Source: Adiantum capillus-veneris
Lineage: Eukaryota > Streptophyta > Polypodiopsida > Polypodiales > Pteridaceae
DNA length: 64,000 bases
Assembly: GCA_014529385.2 (NCBI GenBank)
Contig: CM043959.1
Span: 1,055,358-1,119,357 of the forward strand
Direction: 5' to 3'
This document shows positions 1 through 12,705 of this stretch, one piece after another. Under the pieces are notes generated by a model. It made no database searches. It was not told where the DNA came from and was given only the letters and a program-made list of their open reading frames with translations. The position numbers were made by a program, and so were the translations under genes. The number at the start of each line of letters is the position of its first letter. The first letter of the stretch is position 1.

Positions 1-45
1 TCTCTGCTGCGGTGACAAAGAAGAAAGAAACTCCTCATCATCCAT
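1..45 (-). CDS. Second CACTA gene (TNPA-like), N-terminal codons only
   Basis: These are the first 15 codons of the gene seen complete in element B (33692-35001): an ATG at 45-43 followed by codons for MDDEEFLSSLSPQQR. A polypyrimidine/AG acceptor lies directly upstream on the minus strand (…taatgcag, then GTATG), so the start codon sits just after a 5'-leader intron, as in B. The remainder is beyond the window edge. Confidence 0.7.
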   Translation of the reverse strand, partial: MDDEEFLSSLSPQQR

Positions 46-317
46 ACCTGCATTAAACACACGAATATTTAAACTTAATATTGAATGAATAGAGTAGACA
101 ATGACGCAAAGACCATTAAATACAATGACGTAATGACGCATATAAATACAATGACGCAATGAATTGAGTGATAGAAGAGGCAAGTCGAAAACTCATAATT
201 TTCAATCAAAAGATGTGAGCGCGAGTAGAAAAGAGCGTTATACACCATGGAAGGTTCTTAGAGAGCCAGAGCTTTTACAACACGGAGCAAAATTGTTCAA
301 ATACAATATTTGTGGCT

Positions 318-3300
318 TTAAGAGATCTCATCCTCGCATAACTCAGCATAACTTCCTATATCTATATAGAGCTCTCCGTTTAAACACATATCCTCTGTTT
401 CATTTTGTAGCTCCTCTGCATGCACCCCATATAGAGTAGTAGCATCTTGATGCTCGTCTGGCACCACCGCAGCGGCTTCTGATTGAGCATCTTCTCTGAT
501 CTCCTCCATTGATGCCGTTGTGATTGGCACATGGTAGCCTTCATACGTCCTTGCACTACGAGGGGCTACCTCTATGACGTACCACCAGTTTGATGTAGAC
601 TTTGTAGGATGAAATATTACCTGCCAGAGCCACATAACTTACATGAGAGCTTTCAAGCACATAACTTGTAAAAGGGGGATGTTAACTATTTACATACTTA
701 CTTGTTCACAATGCTCTGGTAGTACGAAAGTGTCTCTTAGGTCAGTCCATTTCTTAGTAGAATCCACCTCAAGAAAACCAGACTCTCCTCTACGCACAGT
801 AGCGTTGCGACCCTCCATGATTATCTTGAACCATTGCACGTCGAACAAGTCGACAAAAAATCCTCTGTAATCGATCCTCAAAATCTCTTGCAGCGTGCCA
901 AAGTAAGTGAGTTCCGCCACCATAGGACCTGCATCAGAGGAACGTCGTCGACTAGACTGTTCAAATTTTGCCATGATTCCACAATCTTGAGTAAAACGCT
1001 TTTTGTCGATTCGTTCCACCCTAAAATGTCGACTTTTACACCATGCTGCTGTGTATGACTTATACTACAACGAACAAAGATTATGAGTGGCCGTTCAAAC
1101 GTTTAGAAATAAAGTCACTAGCTAGTCGTACATTGCAAACTTACCTTGGTCGCGCAACCCCGAGAGTACTCCCACTCTTCCTCAGTCACTTCGTCACCGC
1201 ATTGTTGTGCGCTTTTCAATTGGTTGTGAAACCATCTTAAGCTCATGAAGGTTGGTAGGCTCTCCAGAACCGTCAGATAGTGCATCGGTGGTCGTCTTCC
1301 CCGTCTCCACTCGATTCGTGCCCTTTGTCGCTCTTGGTTTGCATCCTCATATTGTGAAATCCACTTTTGCATCACTGGATTGTGAAGCATGCAAAATCGG
1401 TTTATTTTAGCCTCTAGATCTTCCGTTATCTTCTTCTCAACACCGAGATTGCACATGACAATCCCAGATATGCGCTCATCATCTATGGTTCGCCATAGCG
1501 TGTCCCGGGCTTTATCAAATCCGTCTAGCCACTCTCCAATGTACACTACGGACTCTGATACCAACCAACCTTCTGCCATGCTACCCTCCGGACGTGCCTT
1601 TTGACGCACATATCCCTTAAGCGTTTTCATGAAACGTTCTAAGAAGAACATCCATCTGGAATGAACTGTGCCAGCTATTTCCACCTCATCAACTATGTGA
1701 ACAAGAAGATGCACCTGAATGGTTAGCATGGTAGTACGAAAATGTTTCTCAAACATGCACACAAGCTTCGCAGCATTTAGTTTGGCGAATGGTATGGAGT
1801 CTACGTTGATCTCCTTTTGTGAGATCCATTGCACCAGCTTTGCAAGTTTGTAGATTGTTTTACGGATGTCGAGAGACAAACATCCCTCAATGGCAACCGG
1901 TAAAATAAACTATAAAGTATGTGCAGCAATGATATTAAAGTCAACATTTTATGCAATGATATTAAAGTCCACTATGAACGTACCTGACACATTTTATGCC
2001 AATCGTGTGACTTCAAATCGGTAAGCTTTCCTTCTTTAGTAAAACACGTTCGGAGCAAGTGCATTACGCCAGTGGGGGTCCGCAAAGATCGAATGGTCTC
2101 TTTTACTTTGCGTTCTTGGGCTCCTGTGAAAATCCATGGTGCTTTAGGGAGTTTTATCGATCCATCAGACGCTGTTTGCGGCCAATATTGCTCCATACGA
2201 TCCACATTTCTAAGGTCAACTCTGGCTCCCAAAGTATCTTTCTTGCCAGTCAGATGGTCCCATAGTAGATTACCCACATTCTTGAATATGTGCATTGGAT
2301 CGAGCAAGTGATTGATCATGAGTCGGGGCCAGTATGGTAACTCGTACCATAGAGATAGTCTCTTCATCCCTGGAGGCTATCCGTCATCGCACATCTCCTT
2401 CTGCTCTAACCATGCTTGTGCAGACATCCTTGGTGGCTCTCTTCCCAAAAAGCCGTCGCGTAACACATGATTCTCTGGAAGATACGCTTGATGACCTTCG
2501 TAGATTTGCTTCTTCAGTGAGGGCGCCCTACGTGCATTCAGTCTAGGTCCACATGTGACACATGCTCTGTATCCGCTTGTTTGAAGCCCTGCATGTATAC
2601 ACATGATAATAGATCAACTATGGGAAAAAACAAGATTTACAGTGTCTGAGTCAGGAGTGTCAATAAATCACCTGAGCATTCTGTTAGCCCGGGATAGTCA
2701 TGCATGGTCCACATTAGAATGCCTCTGATCAAAGCATTCGGTCGTCCTGTGTGTCGGCTCATATCCACCACCTCTATGCCAATCCACAATTGTTGTAGCT
2801 CTTCCAATAGTGGACGAAGATACACATCCATATTCCCCACTTTATATCGCCCTGGCACAATCAAGCTTAGCCATAGGTGCCCCTTCTTCGTAGTCAACCA
2901 CGGGGGAATGTTGTAGTTGACGATGATAACGGGCCATACACTGTAAGATGTTGATCTTTGACCAAATGGATTTACGCCATCCATAGCCAGGCCTAAGCGC
3001 AAATTTCGAGCTTCCCTGGCAAAATCCGACCATGTTCCATCTATATGTTTCCAGGCTGCGCAATCTGCAGGAATTCGTAGCACACCATCCGAAGATTTAT
3101 TCTCCTCATGCCATGATGCTAGGGCGGCCATGGACTTACATTCGAAGAAATGCTTGATGCGAGGAAGCAGAGGAAAATGTCGCAAAACCTTTTGTGGAAT
3201 TTTTGTCCCGTGGAGATCTACTCGATATCTTTCGGAATCACATTTCGGACACTTCTCCATGTCTATATATTCCCCTCTGAAAAGAATGCAGTCATTAGGA

Positions 3301-4040
3301 CAAGCGTGGATAGAATTGTAATCCATCCCCAAGTTTCACAAAATCTTTCTTGCTTCATCTCGGGAATCTGGCATCACATTGTCAGCTGGTAGTATGTGCT
3401 CTTTAAGCAATCTACACAACATAAAAATACGATACAGTTGTGTAAAAATCTATCAGATCATTATACATTTAGAGTTTTATTAAAGTAAACTAATTGTAAT
3501 AGATCACCTGAAAAGCGCTGTGACGCTAGTGTCACTCCATCCAAACTTTGCCAGCATGTTGAGAAGAACCAGGAGTGCTTTCAATCTAGACATACATGCT
3601 CCATTATACAATGGCGTATCGGCTTCACTTTTCATATCATCATAGATAAGCCTTTCTGAATCCATGATCGTCTCGATCATTTCAGCAATCTCGGGCTCAA
3701 ACATTGCCTCGTTGGGAATGTGCTCTGCATGATCATCCCCTGAGCTGTCAGAGGCTACATCTTGTGGCCTCACATATGCTGCTTGACCAAAGCGCCTACG
3801 AACACGTCTATTGGGTTGCAAGATTGCTGCTTGTTGGCCAGCGTCAGAGTCCGACGAGTTATAATTGGCAACAACTCGATCTATAATAGATGGATCGAAC
3901 TCGCCAAATTCGCGAACGTGCTGCAAAGAAACACGTCTTGTCAGTGGCACAACATGCTTGCATTGATTACAAGGACATAAGACCCTCGTTGAGAGATAGG
4001 TGTTTCGGTTGGACGGTACCATATCCTCGTCACTACTCAT
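318..4040 (-). pseudogene. TNP2-type CACTA transposase of element A, broken
   Basis: Six exons match the transposase of element B. An N-terminal cysteine motif (CPCNQC, about residues 22-27) is followed by an acidic stretch. Then come the Transposase_tnp2 core (DYNSIHACPNDCILF…CPKC; AMDGVNPFG; LIVPG…NMDVYL; LLMWTMHD-like; LLDPMHIFKNV) and a C-terminal region with FDVQWFKI and an acidic tail. Introns are 74-96 bp with GT/AG ends, at the positions listed for B. Lesions seen are a TGA at 3338-3336 (CGA in B) and a TAG at 2379-2377 (TTG in B). At the two sites where B has single-base deletions, A keeps the frame. The family excises and inserts CACTA elements in the nucleus. The long exon at 1118-1879 differs from B at about 8 of 253 residues. 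Confidence 0.88.
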
Positions 4041-4079
4041 AATGAGGATAAAAATCTTATAACCTGGACAACAAATTTA

Positions 4080-4102
4080 ATATTCTATTGGCATTCTTCG
4101 TC

Positions 4103-4150
<48 letters not shown>

Positions 4151-4310
4151 ACTTCACATTCTCTAGTCATGTCCAATCCCCGCACACCTCGGTCTAGAGG
4201 TGCACGGAGATCAGAACCACCGGGTTATAATCTCGTCTTTATTGGTCAATACCTATATTTGTGGGTACAAGAAATCTACAGACCCACGTCTACATGATAC
4301 TGCATGTAGT
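4080..4310 (-). promoter_or_regulatory. Conserved 5' leader block of CACTA transposase gene with hairpin (copy A)
   Basis: This sits directly upstream of the transposase ATG at 4040, separated from it by a (CT)n tract at 4105-4147. On the minus strand it contains GACCAATAAAGACGAGATT followed by an 11-bp stem (4180-4190 with 4197-4207) around a 6-nt loop, core CACCTCTAGACCGAGGTG. The same block occurs in B (29440-29575) and, with substitutions, in C (17080-17260). It could be a promoter/leader RNA structure or a protein-binding palindrome; the function is not known. Confidence 0.5.
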
Positions 4311-4437
4311 GGACAAAACCCCTTTGCCTCTTCTCTAGCTGTAGCACTTCACAGCATCTTAACATCTTTTCACAGTAGATCTTTTCACTGTTCGTCTAAC
4401 TCTAAACCCTAAACCGTAAGTAATTCTTGCGTGGACT

Positions 4438-5283
4438 CGATCTAACGTAAATAAGCGTAAATCTAAATAAACGTAAATCTAACTAAAAATAAACCTAAAT
4501 CTAATTTAACGTAAGTCTACATCTAACCTAATCTTTAACGTCTTTTGGGATAGTTTCCTACGACGTTAAAACTCTCTTCTTCTTGTGTGTGTGTGTATGT
4601 GTGTGTGTGGGTAAACCTAAATAAACCTAAGTCTAATCTAATATAACATAAATCTAAATCTAACGTAAATTATGTTATATTAAAAACAAAGAACTAAACT
4701 AACAGGGATTATAAGAACCTTAAAACTGATTTAACACATAATTTTTCACATAACTCGGCAAGAGTTGGCATTCTCATCACTAAAGATGTGAGAGTTAACT
4801 TCCGGTGGTGACGCTGCCTCATCTCCATCCACATCTGACGACATCAATTGGCCCTTTAGACCGTTCTTGCTCTTGTTACTAACTTTGAAGTTGCTGTTGA
4901 ATGACTAGAGGTTGTCTAGATGGTCATTGTGTCGAGGATGTAGTGACTCTTGCCGCCCTGAAGATCCACCTTCTTCCCTATCTTCTGAAGACATTTCACC
5001 AGTACTTTTGGATCGACGGAGCCCACCATGAGTGAAGGCAACAATACCCTATATTCCATTGAGGGCTTTCTTCACCCGCTTCATGCACGCATCGCAGTCT
5101 ATGGAGACCTAAATCTAATCTAATATAACGTAAATCTAAATCGAGCGTAAATAAACGTAAATCTAATTAAAAATAAACCTAAATCTAATTTAACGTAAGT
5201 CTACATCTAACCTAATCTTTAAGGTCTTTTAGGATAGTTTCCTACGACGTTATAACTCTCTTCTTCTTGTGTGTGTGCGCGTG
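4438..5283. repeat. Degenerate TAAATCTAA-type tracts and ~90-bp direct repeats flanking a captured fragment
   Basis: Segments at about 4438-4612 and 5107-5283 both contain cctaaatctaa-like words, then gtctacatctaacctaatc…, tagtttcctacgacgtta and ctcttcttcttgtgtg. They are near-identical over roughly 90 bp and lie on either side of the HMA-like fragment at 4748-5099. A third partial copy of the tagtttcctacgacgtta word lies at about 5440. The same arrangement exists in element B at about 28430-28615 and 29100-29290. Confidence 0.7.
4748..5099 (-). pseudogene. Captured fragment resembling a plant HMA-domain (HIPP-like) protein, copy A
   Basis: On the minus strand one frame runs about 117 codons with only two internal TAG stops. 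It begins DCDACMKRVKKALNGI, then stop, then GIVAF. This resembles helix 1 of the heavy-metal-associated domain, with its CxxC metal site (C-D-A-C) followed by a basic VKKAL helix. Then come GLRRSKSTGE, an acidic/serine stretch, FNSNFKVSNKSKNGLKGQ and an acidic end, in the style of the Asn/Lys-rich tails of HMA isoprenylated plant proteins. Flanking sequence is AT-rich repeat. Element B has the same fragment with the same two stops, so it was already broken in their common ancestor. The domain assignment is from motif memory and needs a profile search. Confidence 0.45.
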
Positions 5284-5480
5284 TGTGGATGTGTGTGCTA
5301 GTAAAAAGAGATAAATGGTATAACCTTTCTATCACCCATGCCAAGTATGATAGATTGGTTATGCCATTTCCCTCTTGAATAATAGGTCTTGAGTTCAACT
5401 CCTCGTCGGCTAGATCTTTAGGTCTTTTAATTTTAATTAGTTTCCTACGACGTTAAATTAGTTTCTCTCTCTTCTCTCTC

Positions 5481-5700
5481 AATGTGTGTGCGTTTTTTTG
5501 TTTATGCATGTTTTCTCTCTCTTTTCCTCTCTCAATGTGTGCGTTTTTTGTTTATGCATGTTCTCTCTCTCTTTTCCTCTCTCAATGTGTGTGTTTTTTG
5601 TTTATGCATGCTCTCTCTCTCTTTTCCTCTCTCAATGTGTGTGTGCATTCTTTGTTTATGTATGTGTGTGTGCGTTTTTGTTTATGTTTGTACTCTCTCT
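5481..5700. repeat. 50-53-bp minisatellite in CACTA-A 5' region
   Basis: About four tandem units start at 5481, 5534, 5584 and 5634. Each reads aatgtgtg(tg)cg, ttttttgtttatgcatg, then tctctctcttttcctctctc, and the last is diverged. Element B carries the same array at about 28035-28230 in the opposite orientation, so the array predates the separation of the two copies. Confidence 0.85.
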
Positions 5701-5707
5701 CTCTCTA

Positions 5708-5760
<53 letters not shown>

Positions 5761-5845
5761 AAGAGGGGAAGGGAACATGAGAGTGAGGAGAGGGAAGGAG
5801 CATACCTGGCTCTCCTTCCTCTCCTCGTGTGTGTGTGTGTGTGTG

Positions 5846-5891
<46 letters not shown>
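5701..5891. repeat. Compound microsatellite (CT/GT/GA) in CACTA-A
   Basis: The tract runs (CT)n then (TG)n then a GA tract (about 5716-5770), then a unique spacer, (GT)n at 5827-5849 and (GA)n at 5852-5890. The long open frames read through these tracts, rich in Arg-Glu or Ser-Leu, are artefacts of the repeat. Confidence 0.9.
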
Positions 5892-5893
<2 letters not shown>

Positions 5894-5924
5894 CGTTACC
5901 TGCTCCTTGCTTGAGGGCGTCGAA

Positions 5925-6125
5925 AAACTTAGATCTGAGATCTGAGTTTTTGGGCGCTCTCTGTTATTTTTTTAGCCCAGTTGGCGTCGCTATAAGCGTC
6001 GCTATGAGCGTCGAAAATTTACAAAGAAATTTGCGACGCTCATAGCGACACTCATAGCGACATCGGGATTTTTTTTTTGAGCGTCGCTGTGTGAGCGTCG
6101 CTAATATGAATAGCCTCTTGTAGTG
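5925..6125 (-). repeat. Left terminal and subterminal repeats of CACTA-A
   Basis: The terminal inverted repeat CACTACAAGAGG (minus strand, 6125-6114) is followed by repeated words AGCGACGCTC / GAGCGTCGCTAT over about 140 bp in both orientations. In En/Spm-type elements such subterminal repeats bind the element's own second protein (TNPA in maize). That role here is inferred from the family. Confidence 0.85.
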
Positions 6126-7674
6126 ATTCACTTACACTACATGGAAACCTCTACTTCCGAAGGTGGCAAAAGTATGAGCTCACATGAGTTGCATACCACA
6201 ACAATAGGAGGTGTGAATATCGCGTGGGCATTGCAAGGGTTCATCTCCAACATAAAGATAGAATGGTAAGAAAACTAACCTTGTAGCTTACATTCAGAGC
6301 TTAACATCATCTCCATCTTTAAGTTTATCATGCTGGAGATAATTAACCTCTTTATGGATTTTGGTGTTTAGGCTTCACACCTCATAACACTGGGTGGTGC
6401 TATTTTGTTGATGGCTTTGGTGCGCCATCTATAGTTGTGTAGCATGTGATTTGAGTCTCACAATGTAAGTAAGTTGTGTTATCTATGGAGAGTCGTCAAA
6501 GATTTTTCTTGTAATTTATTCTTCGTATAATTGTCATTAGATAATTGGAATGATATCATTTTGTACTTTATAACTTTGTGCTCACATAATCTTTTGTTTA
6601 CTTACAGATTCAACTTGTTTTAAGAGGACATGAGCAAGCAACCATGTGCAGAGATGGAAATCACTCTATTTTTGTTCCTTGAGGAACCTTTCACTACCAT
6701 GTTAAAAGATTTTGATAAGAATAGTAGGTGTTTTTTAGAATCTTGAATCAATAGGGACTCTCTAGGAGCTCTCATAGAAGCCATCCATATAGTACTACTA
6801 TCTTCCCTAGTGTCATAGACACACAAATACTCAAGTGTATATGAATCTCTAGATGAGGAAGACAAATACTTGTAAGATAAACCTAACAGCAACAACATTG
6901 TCTCCATTTGTAATTATTTTTCATGAGACTGGATTCCTCTATAAATGCAATATAAATATGTTTTTTTTGTTAAATGGTGTCGCATTGAGTGAGAGTATTT
7001 AATTTAGATTACTGAAGTTTCATACAGATCTGAGAAATATTGTTTACTTTTATGGATATTTTGATTTGCCTGTATGATGATTCAAGTCGCAAGTCTTAAT
7101 CACTCCACCTTGAAGAAATTGAAGCAATATTTTGATTTCAGTTTAATCATTAATGGTTATTCTTATTAAAGTGGATCATAAACTTTGTGAAGATGTCCTC
7201 ATTTGGGGATGTTGAATATATATAATTAGCAATGTTTCAAAAGAACACTAGGTGGACACAGGGAAGTAAAAATTGGCTCCTTGTTTGGTCGATTTCTAGT
7301 GTTTAATGTTTAGTGCACAGGATTTGTGAGGCCGTTGACATGGGGAGTTCACTAAAGTATATGTAACATAGCACATGTGTTCAACAGAAGGGATTTTATA
7401 TTCTTGTAAAGTTGCAGAAACATGTGTAGATAAGGCCTATAAGGGTACTTTTAATCCATTCTAGTGAACGCACGTGATATAGGAAAATTTTACATAGTGA
7501 ATGCTCCGGACCTTTGAACACAAAGAAAGGGGGGGGGAGGGGGGAGCTCTAATTACATATGAGTGAAAAGAAGTGGAATTTGTACTGTCATGTTGCATAA
7601 AGATTTGCTTTCACTTAATCTAAAAAAAAATTGGTATCCTGGGGTGCAGACAAGGCCATATAATGCAAAAAAAG

Positions 7675-7748
7675 GGGTGGCCACAAGGGCGCGTAGTGAG
7701 CCATCCAAAACTGCTGGATGGGCCATATGTGGGCCCTTGTGGCCACCC
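7675..7748. repeat. Perfect 16-bp inverted repeat with inner palindrome
   Basis: Left arm GGGTGGCCACAAGGGC (7675-7690) is the exact reverse complement of 7733-7748. Inside it, CCATCC and GGATGG form a second short stem. The arms sit in AT-rich DNA, so the GC-rich foldback stands out. It could be a foldback/MITE core or part of an LTR; no target duplication is obvious. Confidence 0.8.
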
Positions 7749-8079
7749 TTTGATTTTTAGTGTTTGTAGGTTTAAGAAAATGTCAAAAAATGATTTTTTG
7801 ATGTGTATATATGTTGGGAGGGAGTTTTAAGTCAAAAATAAGTAAAAATAACTTTTTTGAAAAAAGTCAAATTTTGGCTCTTAGTGACCCACGTTTTTGC
7901 TGATGTGGCCACACCCCTTTACTCCCTTCACTTTCCAAAAGCTAGAGAGAGAAAGTGACCTCTTAGGTCCACATCCTACATGTGTCTAAAAAAAAGGCTA
8001 GAAAAGTCTACTCAAAACTAGCTTCTTGAATGCCCTTGTCCCCTTAACCCTACACAACATTAGCCTTAATCCCTTAAAA

Positions 8080-8263
8080 TTAGGATTCCTTACAAAGCCC
8101 ATGCAAAGTCCATATTTCTCCTAGTGCATCCTGAGTACCATAACTGTCAAGCATCTTGTCTACCGGTTCCAATTGCTCCTTGCTTTGATCAGGGTCAAGT
8201 GACTTGACCTGGGTCCCCACTTCTTCGAGTACCTTCTTCGTTCTTTTACTTTCCATCATCATC
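8080..8263 (-). pseudogene. C-terminal half of a retroelement-like ORF interrupted by CACTA-C
   Basis: The minus-strand frame MMMESKRTKKVLEE… is a charged, coiled-coil-like segment ending in TAA at 8082-8080. Its 5' end is exactly the CACTA-C target site (ATC, 8261-8263). Removing element C and one copy of ATC joins it in frame to the ORF at 36475-36674, giving a continuous reading frame across the junction. The function is not recognised. A gag-like protein is likely because a primer binding site lies just upstream of the other half. Confidence 0.65.
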
Positions 8264-8470
8264 CACTACAACATAACCCAAAGATATCGACGCCCGGTAT
8301 ATCGACGCCCGTACCTTTTCACGTCCATATCGACGTTCTTACGTGCCATCGATATGCACGTCGATAATTGCGTCGATATGCACGTGAAAATACACGTAGA
8401 AAGATAAAATTTTCTACGCGTATATCGACGCGCTTATCGACGGACATATCGACGCTAAAAATTTGGGGGA
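8264..8470 (+). repeat. Left terminal and subterminal repeats of CACTA-C
   Basis: The terminal CACTACAACATAA is followed by about ten copies of ATATCGACG / CGTCGATAT in both orientations (for example from 8282, 8299, 8325 onward). The word differs by one base from the A/B subterminal word GCGTCGCTAT, which suggests a shifted binding specificity of the cognate protein. Confidence 0.85.
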
Positions 8471-8590
8471 AAAAAAGGCGAACCCGCGTGCAGGGGCCAT
8501 TTTCGCCCTGAACGCGCGCGTTCTCAGATCTTGGCCAAAACCTGCGTAGCAGGTATTATGGCCCCCTTCCCCCCCCCCCCTTCCCAACCT

Positions 8591-8620
8591 CTCTCTCTCT
8601 CTCTCCACATCGTGTGTGTA

Positions 8621-8700
<80 letters not shown>

Positions 8701-8754
8701 TTGTGTGTGTGTGTGTATGTAGGAGAGAGAGAGAGGTGTGTGTGTGTGTTTGTG

Positions 8755-8818
<64 letters not shown>

Positions 8819-8893
8819 GTGTGTGCGTGTAGAAAATTAAAGAGAGAGAGAGGGAAAGAGAGAAGTGTGTGCGCGTGTAGGAAATTAAGGAAG

Positions 8894-8956
<63 letters not shown>

Positions 8957-8981
8957 GTGTGTGCGTGTAGAAAATTAAAAC

Positions 8982-9038
<57 letters not shown>
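8591..9038. repeat. Long compound GA/GT microsatellite
   Basis: There are four long GA tracts separated by gtgtgtgtgtgt…taggag or gcgtgtagaaaattaa-like interruptions. The interrupted unit (GA tract + gtgtgtgcgtgtag + aaattaa) is itself repeated about three times, so this is a higher-order repeat rather than a simple run. Confidence 0.95.
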
Positions 9039-9039
<1 letters not shown>

Positions 9040-9044
9040 TGGTT

Positions 9045-10560
<1,516 letters not shown>

Positions 10561-10776
10561 TCACGTTCTTGACAGTAGAGTCACCTACCTCAGGGCTCTT
10601 GAAAGCTTGAAAGAGGTTCACCTTCTTGTTGATTCGAAAACACAGACCTATTGGAAAACCAGAGTAAGGTTGATTCTTTGAGGAAGTGGATACCTTAGTA
10701 AGGACAATCTCTTTTTTGAGGATTCTGCAGGGTGGAATCGGGTTGATTTCTGGGGGCAGGGCCGACGGGAGATGCA

Positions 10777-10940
10777 GGCCGTGCAGGAGCCGCCGAATCG
10801 AGCAGGGCCAAGCTGGATCGAGAACAGAGCATGGGCGTGCAGAACCGTGCAGCAACCAGGCCGTGCAGGAGCCGCCAAGTCGAACAGGGCCAAGCGGAAT
10901 CGAGCAGGGCATGGGTGTCAAGAGTCGTGCAGCAAACCAG
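10777..10940. repeat. ~82-bp tandem duplication, GC-rich
   Basis: Two copies start at 10777 and 10859 with ggccgtgcaggagccgcc and continue through agggccaag…gagcatggg.gt. They differ by scattered substitutions and small indels. No coding function is evident; the surrounding 10560-11000 holds nothing else I can assign. Confidence 0.8.
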
Positions 10941-11002
10941 GCCTTGAGTCGGGTGGGGGGTAAGCTAAAGCTTAATGCCCCCCACAGGGCAGCCCCTCAC
11001 CC

Positions 11003-11212
<210 letters not shown>

Positions 11213-11254
11213 AAGCGGGTTCTGCTACAGCTCTGTGTGCTAGCCATGTAGGCA

Positions 11255-12679
11255 TTGGCATCTTTGAAGCAATTAGAGCCAGCTCAGGAGCGGAGTCCAA
11301 TACAACAGGCACGCGATGGTCTCCTGAGACTAATGAATCTCCACAGAGCTTGCGAGGCAGTCAAATACAATAGCGCAGTCAAAAACGACAGCACAGAGAT
11401 AGAGAGAGTGACAAGGAGAGCATCCATGGCACTTCCTTCAGCATTCTTACTTAACCCTCGTGAAGTAGCAACATCCTCTGCTGTGTCAGAAACGATTCTA
11501 GACAAAGAAACTCTTACCCTTAGCATCCAGGATACCCTTACAACGGATCCTGAAGTACAGGGTCAACACAAAGTAAGCTTGCCTGCAAATGTAGTGCTCA
11601 GCCAGGTGTCTGTCTTCTCAACTCGGGCTATCGTCTTGTACTTCACGGGGAAATTACCTGCTTTGAATGAGATAGCTGGTCACTTGGATCAAGGGTTTAG
11701 GAGGGTTGATGTGGACAAGGTATTTTACAATGGCTCAGGGCTATACGAAGTCCTTTTCTTCAAGGTAGAAGATCAACAATCCTTCAGAAACAGCTCGACC
11801 ATCATCTTATGTGGCCAAGTGGTACATGTCTTTCCTTGGCAACCAGTGAAACAGCTTAAGGAGGATTTGCTTTCCAAATGCCCGGTTTGGGTTGAATTTG
11901 CTGGCATTTTTATGGCCTACTATCAATAATTTGGCTGCATCTTTAGGCAAAGTACTGTTTGCTCCCACTATCAACTATCCTAATAGAAATCGAGCATGTG
12001 TGATGTGGCAAACGAACCAGAGCATGCCCCAGACATTGGAAATCGAATTGGAATCTATTGGCAGATTGGTTATCTACCTAAAATGGGGGAACTTAGCTAG
12101 ATCATGTTTCCATTGCGGTCTTTTGGGACACTTCTCAAAAAACTGTCCTACATTGGCCAAAGGCTCAGCAGAACTGATTCCTTCTTACACAGGTAGTAAA
12201 CATATGGTTCCCATGGAGCAAATATTTGGCAAAATGAGCTATCAAATAGGGGATAAGGCGCAGGCTCCTTCCTCCTCCCCACCTGACACCCCTATCTATG
12301 CTTGCCCCCCTGGACACTACAAAACAGCTCTGAAATCTGCTCCACCGGGACATCCCAAAGCCGCTCAACAATCTTCTCCACAAAATCGCATGTAGGGAAC
12401 TTGGCCAGCTCTTCTAAAAACCCCCGCCCTATCGACAAGGGGAAAAGACCAGTAGATGCTGATGGATTTCAACTCTCCAAACGAACTTTCAGGGCTAAGC
12501 CAGGTATCACCGGGTACACCTCCCCCAATGTTTTTGATGTGTTGCAAGATGTTCCATCCCCAGACACCCTAGCTGCTATCGACTTGGTGATAGCGCAACA
12601 CTCCATACCCAAACCCAAAGAATCCCCGCCTATTAATCTGGAGGTGCACATGACTGACGAAAGTGATGAAGATACCTAG
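11255..12679 (+). pseudogene. LINE ORF1 with CCHC zinc knuckle
   Basis: The reading frame runs from about 11255 (no ATG there; the preceding ATG is followed at once by TAG). It shifts near 11890-11930 and again near 12390, so the product is broken into three overlapping frames. The middle part (DUF4283-like nucleic-acid-binding region of plant LINE ORF1) is followed by a knuckle CFHCGLLGHFSKNC, a C-X2-C-X4-H-X4-C pattern, at about 12109-12150, and then a Pro/Ser-rich tail. The family protein binds LINE RNA. ORF2 starts 27 bp after its last stop. Confidence 0.8.
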
Positions 12680-12705
12680 CTAGTTCTCAGTATCCCTCTT
12701 CCCTC

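Larger units (their letters stand above)
1..6125 (-). mobile_element. CACTA (En/Spm-like) DNA transposon A, cut by left window edge
   Basis: The right boundary carries the terminus CCTCTTGTAGTG ending at 6125; read on the minus strand this is CACTACAAGAGG, the same terminus as element B at 27534. GCGTCGCTAT-type subterminal repeats follow inside, then microsatellites, a captured gene fragment, a TNP2-type transposase gene and the first codons of a second gene. Its internal order matches B from 27534 to about 33737, in opposite orientation. The far end lies outside the window, so the target duplication cannot be checked; the bases just outside 6125 are ATT. It is probably non-autonomous, because its transposase has in-frame stops. 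Confidence 0.93.
6126..8263. other. Non-CACTA target sequence, no intact gene
   Basis: This AT-rich stretch lies between elements A and C. The far right end (8080-8263, minus) carries the C-terminal half of a retroelement-like ORF described separately. A 95-codon minus-strand ORF at 6620-6907 matches nothing I recognise and is probably chance. A strong short hairpin lies at 7675-7748. Given the primer binding site at 36683-36694, the stretch may be the 3' part of a non-autonomous LTR element, but I could not find the matching 3' LTR. Confidence 0.5.

Noticed and set aside
4403-4412. aaaccctaaaccg resembles the plant telomere repeat
   Set aside because: Only one or two imperfect units are present, inside CACTA-A beside TAAATCTAA-type repeats; no telomeric array.
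5482-5914. Long plus-strand ORFs of 78-142 codons
   Set aside because: They read through CT/GT/GA microsatellites and the 50-bp minisatellite and encode only low-complexity sequence.
8594-8698. CRISPR-like regularly spaced repeats
   Set aside because: The repeats are microsatellites of variable length without unique spacers, in a eukaryotic transposon context.
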